64,000 nucleotides of DNA, taken from IMG/VR virus record IMGVR_UViG_3300035698_018280, positions 62,001 through 126,000 of that record, one strand, 5' to 3'. Source of the stretch: a virus. Under the pieces are notes generated by a model. It worked only from the letters and a program-made list of their open reading frames with translations. It did not search any database and was not told the DNA's origin. Below are positions 36,731 through 46,800 of the stretch, in pieces (the stretch's first letter is position 1; each line of letters begins with the position of its first letter). A program made the position numbers and the translations under genes.

Positions 36731-37831
36731 TCAGATCCTCGCTGAAGCCTTGAATAATTTAAGAGCCCCGTCTTCTACATCAACAACTGCATCCGAAGCT
36801 AATAATCTCTTCTTAACAAAATTGATTTCCTCTCGATTAGAGAAGTCTCTCCTTGATCTCCACATCGTCCTATCTCCCCTAAACACCTTACCATCTGTAC
36901 GGCCAGCATAGATATTTTTACCATTGCTATATACGCTTGAAATATCTATAGTTGTTGGATCGTCATATGCGAACGATTGATAAATTTCTTCAATATTAGC
37001 AAGAATCTCATTGATAACAAACTCGCTTCCCAGATTTATATGTCTAGCAATTATCTGTGTATCAGCAACGAATACTGACTGTAGTACCAGTTCGTCCAAT
37101 AATCCAAAATTGCCTCTTACCAATGTGTTATGACCAATTGCTGATTTATTAATATGCAATGGGGTGTTTACATTAGAATTCAATGAAGAAGGAACCCCTG
37201 TCCCTTCAACAAGAGTTAGATCCTGAGAGACGCCATCAATAAACACCCTAATTTGGCCTGCTGAACCGCTGTATGCTATCCAGAAATGATGAAAAACACC
37301 CGTTTCATATTCCGGAGTTTCATAAATAACTTCATTGCCTATAGACGACTGAAGAAGAACATACATGACGTTCTTATTATTCTCTCTGCTCTCTTCGTAA
37401 ATAACAAAATCGGTCTCATCAGGAACGGTCTCGATCATTCCGCTTGACGACAATTGGAACTGCCCTCGGTCGATCAATCCCATGCGATAATAATTTGACA
37501 AACCTGTTTGAGGATTGACTGTTGGATTTATATTTACCGATTTCAGCCAGAACCCAAGAGAAAAGGCATTCAAAATCGAAGCATCAAACTGATGAGATAT
37601 TTCAACCAGAGGCTTCATTCGAAGACCATTGCCAAAAGCTCCGCTCTCAACAAAGATGCTATCTTGTCCTGATTTAGTTACAATCAAGCTACCTCCGCTG
37701 ATTTCATCAACCAATGGAGTATTCTCGAATTTAGCAAACATAACAAATGTTGGATCGATATCCGCAGAAGCCACTGACCCTGAAGAATAGGATATATTGT
37801 TTATCGAAGCAGATGTTGAAAAAAACGGCAT
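36731..37831 (-). CDS. LamG/concanavalin-like fold tail protein
   Basis: A 366-aa protein dominated by a LamG-like jelly-roll (about residues 25-270): FVMFAKFENTPL at the front, a central FSLGFWLKSV strand, HHFWIAYSGSAGQIRVFIDG and FGLLDELVLQ, all diagnostic of this lectin fold. The C-terminal 90 residues include YSNGKNIYAGRTDGKVFRGD, one propeller-type blade, and end in a basic/hydrophobic segment. AAGG sits about seven bases before the ATG at 37831. It lies two bases after the 528-aa protein and 10 bases before the 2808-aa adhesin. A sugar-binding cap or fibre adaptor is likely; the ligand is unknown. Confidence 0.8.
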   Translation of the reverse strand: MPFFSTSASINNISYSSGSVASADIDPTFVMFAKFENTPLVDEISGGSLIVTKSGQDSIFVESGAFGNGLRMKPLVEISHQFDASILNAFSLGFWLKSVNINPTVNPQTGLSNYYRMGLIDRGQFQLSSSGMIETVPDETDFVIYEESRENNKNVMYVLLQSSIGNEVIYETPEYETGVFHHFWIAYSGSAGQIRVFIDGVSQDLTLVEGTGVPSSLNSNVNTPLHINKSAIGHNTLVRGNFGLLDELVLQSVFVADTQIIARHINLGSEFVINEILANIEEIYQSFAYDDPTTIDISSVYSNGKNIYAGRTDGKVFRGDRTMWRSRRDFSNREEINFVKKRLLASDAVVDVEDGALKLFKASARI

Positions 37832-37833
37832 AA

Positions 37834-39420
37834 TTAAACCTTACTAAAACTCAGTGATACAAACATTCTGTTATTCAAAAAGAAATCATTACTATCATCA
37901 ATTTTTCTTTCTACCCAAATATAAACTACTTCTCCAGGATGAAGATTGCTTCCATTGAGTCTAGCACCGCTGACATCTATATCTACTCCATTTTGCGTAA
38001 ACGTTGCAGAAGAAAAATCACTGATTGTAAACGGTGCCGTATCTGGCAACGACATTCCCGTTATTGGTGGGATTTTACCAGATGGTATCAACTGAGCAGG
38101 AGCGGTATCAACTGTGTATTCATGACCAGAACTGATATCAAATGGCCATGGTTCTCCAAAGAAGAAAGTACCTGTAGCTCCATCATAGCTTGATACAATC
38201 CTAGTTTGAGACTCATTTGGACCGCTATCAAAAGTTAGAGCAGCCGTCTTGAAATGGTCATCTACATGAACGCCGGCAAGCGTGGACTCAACAAGGTAAG
38301 TAGTCGATCCATCATTAGCAACAGACTGAAGTCGTTCGCTGCGAGGGATTTCGATAGCAAATCGAGGATTCGACAAACTATTTCTACTGGCAAGTTTGAA
38401 AAATACCTTCACGCTTCTAGCTATTTCTGTTTCATGATCATTTCTGATAGCAAAACATCTGTACTGGCTGTTACTATCGCTAAAAACAGCATTAAAGACA
38501 TCGTTACTAACAAGACCAATAATCTTTATGCCATCAGGATGAAATCTAATCGGAGTTCCAAAAGCATTTCTCTCAGAAATAGTAGCAACAGAATCATTCC
38601 ATTCTGAAATTCTTATAATCTCATCACCGATCTGAATTATGCTGAATTCCGTAAGTTCTTCATCCTCAGTCTCAAGTACCAAATCATAAAAAGAAACCGA
38701 ACCTCTAAGAGTTGATTCTTTATAGATCCGTGTAGGGCTAGTATACCCGCCAATTGACTGGCTAGGATTTGCCTGAGCTAATCCTGGTTCAACAGTAGTG
38801 TAATAATAGCGAATAGCGTCTTTAAGACCCTCGTTAGGCGTTGGGGCCTCGCAATCATCTCTTTTGAAAAAATACGCCCAACGCTCAGTCGCATCAAGAA
38901 CAGGGCTTTCCTTCAAACAACGTACATCAAGAAACTGAGAACCATTTAAAACCTGCGCCTGTACGCCATTATACCTCTGTAGCGCTAGGGCTAATGATCT
39001 AAGAGGTTGTCCAGTAAGATGTTGTCGAATAATGTTTGCAACCTCACCATCATCAGTCTCAAAAATACCAGATAATGTAGATATGTCGTTAGTATCATCA
39101 GAAGCTCCCTGTATAAACATGCGAGCGTTTATATACGGCAGATAAGGATCAACCTTTGAAAATGAAATTCTAAGAACAGCATCAGTTAAATCATTTTCAC
39201 TAAGATATGCTGCTACGTCTCCATTATCAATACCAACAATAACAGTATCGCTATCGCCTGTTCCAGAAGGCAAAGAAGGCTTGAGCTTGTCGATGTCTTT
39301 ACCAACAACCTCTGCACCGCCGCCCGCAAAGCCATCATCAAATCCCGGTAAGCCCTTGCTTCCTTCAGTAACTTTGCTTGCTGAACTGAATATAGATGTT
39401 TTTTTAGTAATGTCTGCCAT
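37834..39420 (-). CDS. Tail-associated structural protein of unknown function
   Basis: A 528-aa protein that is mostly beta-structured after a flexible Gly/Ser/Lys-rich N-terminus (1-55). Residues around 250-310 contain EFSIIQIGDEIIRISEWND and ERNAFGTPIRFHPDG, a pattern met in phage baseplate/fibre adaptor proteins, where a small barrel carries an RxxxGT turn. A second beta-rich part (about 385-528) includes a VWIYVER-like strand near the end. There is no enzyme motif. The ATG at 39420 overlaps the previous stop as TAATG. Between FN3 and LamG proteins in the operon, it is probably a connector in the adsorption apparatus, but I do not recognise a named family. Confidence 0.7.
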   Translation of the reverse strand: MADITKKTSIFSSASKVTEGSKGLPGFDDGFAGGGAEVVGKDIDKLKPSLPSGTGDSDTVIVGIDNGDVAAYLSENDLTDAVLRISFSKVDPYLPYINARMFIQGASDDTNDISTLSGIFETDDGEVANIIRQHLTGQPLRSLALALQRYNGVQAQVLNGSQFLDVRCLKESPVLDATERWAYFFKRDDCEAPTPNEGLKDAIRYYYTTVEPGLAQANPSQSIGGYTSPTRIYKESTLRGSVSFYDLVLETEDEELTEFSIIQIGDEIIRISEWNDSVATISERNAFGTPIRFHPDGIKIIGLVSNDVFNAVFSDSNSQYRCFAIRNDHETEIARSVKVFFKLASRNSLSNPRFAIEIPRSERLQSVANDGSTTYLVESTLAGVHVDDHFKTAALTFDSGPNESQTRIVSSYDGATGTFFFGEPWPFDISSGHEYTVDTAPAQLIPSGKIPPITGMSLPDTAPFTISDFSSATFTQNGVDIDVSGARLNGSNLHPGEVVYIWVERKIDDSNDFFLNNRMFVSLSFSKV

Positions 39421-40853
39421 TATACTTCTACCTCAACAAAGGCTATACCGTCATATATGAAAATAGATGAAGAGTTTCTAAGCAAAACATATAGCAGAGA
39501 CCCATCTGAATAAAGACGCTCTACTGGCGCATTGAAAGTATTCAAAAGGTTAACGGCTGTTTCATCATAAACGTACAACCCTCCTCCTAGCGATCCTAGA
39601 TATAGTTTTCCTTTATAAGAATTCATCGACAGTATCTCTGAAGACGGATCAGTCAGGCTAATAACCTCGCTAGCTTCTGATCCAGTATATCTGAAAATTC
39701 TAGCAGTATCATCTTCTGTTTGAACCGCAATATATACAACAGAGTTCAAAATTGCCAATGCATTGATGGGGTCATTTAACTTTGCCGCAAAACTTGTTCC
39801 CTCTTCAATCTTATATAAAGCGGGCTCTTCTCCATTGTAAGCTAACCAAATCGTATCATTAGAAGCCTGATAAATAACATCAGCAACATCCTTGTTATCA
39901 ACATCAAAGAAGACTCTAAAACTTTTCTGTATATCAGTTGTTCTATTGCCTCCGTAGTCTTGGAAAAGAATTTTGAGAGTCTTAGTCCCATCTTCTTCTG
40001 TTAACTTGACATATTTTACATTAACAAAACCTTCTGCAGAACCTACTTCTTCGCCTTCTTGGAACTGCATTGAATGAGTTCCTGTTATTTCATCAAACGA
40101 AAACAACTTGACTGAAACATCTCTTTCTCTAGTATACTCGTCTCCCTCGTTGATCTGTAAAAATCCCGCAGGAGGCTTAGTATCAATTAGGAAGAAACCT
40201 TCATTGATAACCTGTATATCTCGAACATTGATTTCAGATGACTTGTTGCCTTTATCATCAGAAAGATATACGGTCAGAACATAATCATCAGAAGGCTTCA
40301 ATGTTGAAATATCCCAAACAATCGGACCTGACCCAACTGGTATTTTCTGAGCGATTGGGGACAGAGGTATATCAGCCTTGTCTGAACTGAAGAAGATGTA
40401 ATACTTAGCTCGTTGACCAAAAGTCCCTCTAACCGCATTATCATCAAGAACGATTTCTATAGTTCTGCCATAACGTCCTTGCGGAACAGGATTAATAACC
40501 GCAGGCGTTGGAGGAGAAGCCCTTCGAACAGTAAACTCGCTTGCAGAGATAGACCAATCGCTACGTTCGCCGCGAGCATTGACCGCAGCTATAGCAACTC
40601 GAACTTTTTCGCTACTAAGATAGTTTCCAATCTCCCATAGATAAGACTTATTACCAGAAGGTATCGAAGCTATCATCTTCCAATCAGGCTCATCGAGTTG
40701 GTCATAGAATTCAGAATAATATATCTGATACCATACGGCCAGGCCATCATTAGAAGGAGGTATAATCTCTTCCCAACTGATCTCAATAGCTCGCGTAAGA
40801 ATATCTTCGCCGCCATTAGGAAATATAAGAGTTGGTTTGTTTGGTTGAGCCAT
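39420..40853 (-). CDS. FN3 and propeller tail protein
   Basis: A 477-aa protein. Two FN3-like units occupy about residues 1-110 (PNKPTLIFPNGGEDI start, IYYSEFYDQ strand) and 115-215 (KYYIFFSSDKADI). A third Ig-like unit spans about 220-320 (DVSVKLFSFDEITGTHSMQF, a motif common in phage and bacterial Ig-like repeats). Residues about 330-477 form beta-propeller blades (IWLAYNGEEPALYKI, GKLYLGSLGGGLYVYD, SLLYVLLRNSSSIFIYDG). AAGGA lies six bases before the ATG at 40853. Its blades resemble those in the 2808-aa protein, suggesting shared ancestry within the locus. Probable fibre component; no enzymatic residues seen. Confidence 0.8.
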   Translation of the reverse strand: MAQPNKPTLIFPNGGEDILTRAIEISWEEIIPPSNDGLAVWYQIYYSEFYDQLDEPDWKMIASIPSGNKSYLWEIGNYLSSEKVRVAIAAVNARGERSDWSISASEFTVRRASPPTPAVINPVPQGRYGRTIEIVLDDNAVRGTFGQRAKYYIFFSSDKADIPLSPIAQKIPVGSGPIVWDISTLKPSDDYVLTVYLSDDKGNKSSEINVRDIQVINEGFFLIDTKPPAGFLQINEGDEYTRERDVSVKLFSFDEITGTHSMQFQEGEEVGSAEGFVNVKYVKLTEEDGTKTLKILFQDYGGNRTTDIQKSFRVFFDVDNKDVADVIYQASNDTIWLAYNGEEPALYKIEEGTSFAAKLNDPINALAILNSVVYIAVQTEDDTARIFRYTGSEASEVISLTDPSSEILSMNSYKGKLYLGSLGGGLYVYDETAVNLLNTFNAPVERLYSDGSLLYVLLRNSSSIFIYDGIAFVEVEV

Positions 40854-40862
40854 TCGTTATCC

Positions 40863-43800
40863 TTATGATTCTCCTGTAGTGTTACCGCCGCCGCCATCGT
40901 CGCCGCCGTCGCCGCCAGGAAGCGTAAAACCGCCATCGCTCGGAGGCGGAGGAGCAGGGACAGAAGCCGATCCGCCTGATGCGCCAGTAATCGGACCATC
41001 TCCGCCGCCAGACCAACCATCGCTAGCACCCTTTGCATTCCGACCATCAGTACCAAAATTCCTAGTCTTGTAGTAATTAGGATCTCCGAATGATCCTCTT
41101 ATATCATCCTGCGTATAAGTATCAACAAAAGTTGTCAAATTATTGAAGACCGATATTTTTTGCTCAAGAGGAGCATTGCTGTCATCCGTATTTAGTCTCT
41201 CCATTGCCTCTTCGAGTGTAAACGGATTACAATTTCCAGGTACATTTACGATTATAACAGCCAAACCATCTCTATTTACAACAGTATCATCGTCTTCAAC
41301 TCGGAAAGCTCCGCCATAAACTCCAGGTCCAAAAACTGCATCATCCATTAGAGTCAATGAAAGATTTAACTGGTCATTCAGTCCTTGCTGAAAAACGCTC
41401 ATAGTTAGATCGCCCAAGTAATCAAAGCGGCCAAGCTGTCGTAACCGTTCTAGAAGATCAAGTCTTTCAATATCTCTAAATGTAATCTTGACATAAATTT
41501 CGCTTACATCTTCAGTTTCTTCAGTAATTGATACAAGATTATCATCTGTAATAGGAGTCACTGTTTTGCTTGTGCTGGCAACTGGGAGGCTTCCAAACTT
41601 AGGTATCGGCTGCATAAGCTCAGCATCAAAGAAGAAATCAACTTCATAATCAAGCTCTTTATAAGTAGCCTGAATATCAAGACAAAACTGCTGAGTCTTA
41701 CCAAAGAATGTTAGAATTTCGCAACAAACTCTCTTAACTCCGTCAGTAGGAGATAGAACCCAGGGAGCAGTAAATCTGTCTTTACCAGTAAACTTAGCCT
41801 TAAAGAACTCTCGCTCTGTTTCAGTTGTTGTAGAATCCGTATCTTGCGATGGCAAATCAGGGCCTACAGGTATCCATTCAGTATACTCTTCATCCTCATC
41901 ATTTTTCAAACGATAAGCATAGGTGCCTGGGACGCCGATGATATCAAGTTCTACAAAACAATCGTTAACAACAACGATAGGCGTTGTTAAATCAAGATAT
42001 GTAGAATACGCAATGTAGTCTTTCTTGACCCTCATCTTCATATACTGATCGATATCTCTTTCAGGAAAATCACCAACCGTGTAAAAACCGTCATCCGTAC
42101 CATCTGTAAACTGACACGGACGAATAGCCTCGTTGAATGCTTCAAGAGGGCAGCCTGTGCTGCAGGCTCTTGAGTACATTTTTGAACCATCATGGAAAGC
42201 TACATTTATATTTTGGAATGGATCGATAAAGACATCAGCGTCATAAAGAACCTGCCCTCCTTCATCTCCGAAGTACGTTACTCTTCTATCAAAGTCCCCC
42301 TGACCGCTAGAAATCAATTCGTTGTTTTCTGCGTCCCAAACTCCAAAGAAGTAATCAGGAGACAAGCCAGGCTGATCTGCAAGTATGCGAGTATATCTAT
42401 AATCTTCCCAAAGTATGTAGAAGATGTTATTTTCTGCTGCTGCAACATTTGGTTTCAGCGCATTGTCAGATGTCTCTGAAACACGGAAATCAGAGCCGCC
42501 TTGTCCGCTGCATGACCAATTTTTAGCATCTTTGTTCTCTCTCCATATAGAAGCATCGTCATAGAAGCAAGGACAATTCAATATGATTGTCTGAAGCTCG
42601 CTAAGAACACCATTAATAAACGTCTCAATCTTGACCGTATACGGGACTCCGCAGAGAAGAGAACGGAATGCCTTTTGCTCGTCTGTAGGCTGAAGAGATA
42701 TCGTAAACTCAGACATGAAGACGTTATCTTCAGACAGAGTATAATAGTCTGCAGGAATTTTTATAGCGTCAAGTTTTCTTAGAACTGATTTTATGTCTTC
42801 ATTAGTAGCAACGCCTGAGCTACCTCCAACAGGAGTAAATAACCAAACTCCTTCAGCAGCATTTTTATCAAACGTAAAGCTAAGCGACGTATAATCGGTG
42901 CTTCTATCAGGAATAAGAACTGGAGTTATTGGAACAAATGTAAGCAAACCATTCGGTCCATCAAAGAATAAAATAACAGTATGATCCGAGCCGCCAGCAG
43001 TAATAGTCGTGTCAAGACGCTGCTTGTATGTCACTGTTCCGCCAAAAAAGTTCTCTTTATTACCGAGGAACTTGGAAGGAGCCCAAAAATATTTATCATG
43101 TGTGGTGGTTAGATCATTAAGTTTTATAGAGCCGTTACCATTATCAGAAACCCATGTTGCATCCGCTGTTATATCATTCGGCGAACCCTCTTTCCACCCG
43201 TCATTATTAACATCAAATCTACTTGATACAGCAAACGAAAATGGCATATTGGTCTGAGAATCCCATTCTGTAAACGGCAAGAAGTTAGGCGAATATACAA
43301 CGCTTGCAACTTCTCCTGCAGGAACAGTTATGCCGTTAATTGGGAACGAAGTATAATCAGAAGTCCAATTGTCGGTGTCAATAAACGTTGCAGCCGAATA
43401 GACCAATACATCCTGTTCTGTATCAGCATAAAAACTAAGTTTAAAGTTTACATCTTTATCCAAAGTAGTATCGTTACTATAGAGAATATCAACATCACAT
43501 CTACGAGACTGATCTGCAGGACAATAGAATACAAAGTCAGAAGTACCAGAAATGTCTCCAAAGGGAGTAAGTATTACCCGAAAAGCATCCATAAATCCTG
43601 CGCTAACAAAAGTATTTAAGGTAAGACTTTTCCTATCCTCTGATATGGTAAAGAAATCTCCATCTGATTGCGGTTCTATTCCTCTTGAAGAAACAGATCC
43701 GTAAACAACAAGATCATGACCTAGTAACGAATCAGTATCATCAAGATCATTTGAATCAAATATTATTGCTGATATTGCCATATTGAAGTCAATAGTAGCA

Positions 43801-46800
43801 GTAATATTATTGGAACCAGATGTAGAAACAGAATCATGTTTGAAGTAAACAGATGTTATAGGATCGCCAGCAACAATGCCAGGCAATTCTGTTAATCCCG
43901 TTGGAAAGCTAATTCCGACTCCTTGACCTGTATTGAAATCTTCCGAATCTTGTGAATCGATAGTTGTTGGCGCAGCCCCTTGAAACTCAACAACGCCTGT
44001 AAGGTTTGAATCGCTTTCATTAGCTCCATTACTCATATCAACAGATCCCGTGATATCAATAATATTGACATTGTTGCTTGTTGATGTATTTACAGCGTCT
44101 ATAGGATTATCAAAATCAACAGTTTCAAACTCAACAGTTACATAATAGACAATCCCTGCTAAGTCGTCTTCATCTGAAACATTATATGTAATAACTGAAG
44201 CTTCGCCTTCAAGTAAGACAAACCCATCATAAGCCATTTGAAGATCATTGACTCTCCATCCGGCAATTCCGGTCTTTGAATTAACAATCTTGAATAGGTC
44301 TGTCTTATCTCTATCTGAAAAAAACGACAAACGAAAATGGAATTGTCCAGAAACCGATGGGATAAAATCAAATGAAACTTGACAAGAAAGCGTGTCTGTC
44401 TCGCCTCCATAAGGATCATATGGATCAATATCAAGATTTGTCGTGTAGACATATTCATCAGCTTCATCTACGGAACACTGATCAAAATACATATCATCAA
44501 TCTCATCAGATGTCGCCGCATAAACCTGCCAGTCTACATTACGGTTATCCTGCCATGCAATCAATCTTCTACCTTTAGGGTCCGCAGAAATCGATGGATT
44601 TATACTCTGGCTTTTAGAATCAGTGATACGAGTATCAAAGCGGAATGGAGTAGATTTGTTACGAGCACCAGAATAATAAATTTCCCAATAATCATCGCGG
44701 CTAGACTGAAAGGCGACATGAGGCTTGTTCATCTGATCCACATGTAAATCAGGGTTACGGTTCTGATGGTTATCAGATAACGTTATAGGAACTTGAGACA
44801 TAATCTCGTTATCTAATGAAAAATTGAAATTGAACTCTTCTACCGAAAGTTGCAAAGCATCCCAAGCAGTATCAGAAGATAATTCATCAAGAATATCATC
44901 AACTCCATAAACCCTTATGTCATCAAGGAGCCCGCCCAATACATGAACAGTTGTGCTTCCGTCACTGTTATATGAAGTCGGAGTTGTATTTTCAAACCTG
45001 ATTGTACTTGTTGTACTAGAAGCGGTGAACTTCATAAAATGGTCTTCATAGATAGTAACACCGCTATTTGCTGCCTTAGATGTTAGAGTAAAGGTCTTAG
45101 TGGTTGCTGCGGCAGATATTTCGATTCTTCTTCTAGTGCCTGCCCCGAAAATAGTATTGATTGATGGGTGAGGAGCAGCCCTTAAAAGAACAATGTAATC
45201 TTTGCCTATGACGGTTTGAATATCTTGTTCAATATAAGCAAGGGTGGAAGAGCTAGTACCAGAAAGCTCAATAAACCGGCTACCCTTTGCAGGATTGATA
45301 AATTGAGCATCTCCGCCTGGATCAAACCAATAAAGTACGCCCTGATTAGCAGTCCAGTTTTGAACTACTGTTTCTTCATTATCGATACGAATAAATGTGT
45401 CATTCGGAGCAAGAGTTAGTTCAAAATCTCCATTATTTAGAATATTGTTTGCAGCAGTACCTATAATAGACATCGCCGTAGTATCTCTGTCGTTGAAACT
45501 TAATCTAGAATATCTCTCATTAGGAAAAATTGTTACAGGGCCAATACTAATATCATTAAATTCCAATGAAACAATAGCATTGTCATATTTGTTTCCATTA
45601 TAGGGTAAGAACTCATTTGTAAAGAACTGAGAATCTGCAGGGAATCCAAAACCAATATCATACTGACGATACTGATCGCTAAAATCTGCAACGAACGACT
45701 GAGCAATTGCTGGCTCGTTATCTACAATAACAGTAATATCACCGTGGAATCGATAGTCTTGCTCAGATCCGTATTTATCTATTTCTAACAAATTATCTAT
45801 ATGAGTCGAGTTTGCCTTAGAATAATGAACAACTATCTTGAAGTTATGACTTATGTCTACACCAACATCTGTCTTGAAGGTCATAAAATCGCCGAACTGT
45901 CGTACTATATGGTGGCGTTTTCTAGAGACTTGGCCTGTTGATTCATCTTCGCTCGTTGCGACAATAAGAACCATCTTATATCGCCCTGTATAATGAACCT
46001 CTTCAATCTCTTTAAGATAACCCTCACAAGAGCCTAGACTAATTTCATTGCGTTCGCAATATTCAAAAAGAGGTTCCTGATTAGATGCCTTGAAACGAAT
46101 TTTTTCAGGCATAAGAGCTAGCATAAAGTGTCTAACATTGGCCGGGTGGGCTAAGTCAGCAGGATCCATAAAAGGAACATATTCGACATCGACTCCATGA
46201 GAAAAACCAGGAGCATCAGTTCCGCCCGAGATAAGAGAAGTTCTAAGATTTTCAAATTTGTAACACCCATTTATAGGTATTAGAGTGTCAAAGAACGGAT
46301 CAAACTTATCGATACTCATTCTGTTTCCTTGGAATTCATATCTATTATCATCAGTTGGGGTAAATTGCGCCTTCCATTCAGAATAAGTCTTGTTCTGCTC
46401 TCTCTCAGATAGAGGTACATTTTGCAGTCCAGATAGATTCATATCAAAATTTATCTGGTAACTTTGCTGTGTATGCAATCCGTCAAAAGCTTCAGCATCC
46501 TCATTCGCCGTCAGTGGAAATACAGCCAATGCCCCATCATCGCTTGGGTTGCCATGGCACGCTACATGCTGGCTGTTGACAATAGAGACGCCGCCATTGT
46601 TATCAAGAGCCCTTGTCCAGTCAACGCCAGTAATATGTATAGGATCTTCTCTAAGCGTCAGAATAGATTCAGAGATATCCGATTCTATTTCTTTCTCTAT
46701 AGCAGACATTAGGACTTGATTCATGATAATATTAGAGCTAGGCCCTAATACGCCGTAGTAAACTTGCGATGGGCCTGCCCTGTCAGACTCCCAGGCGATA

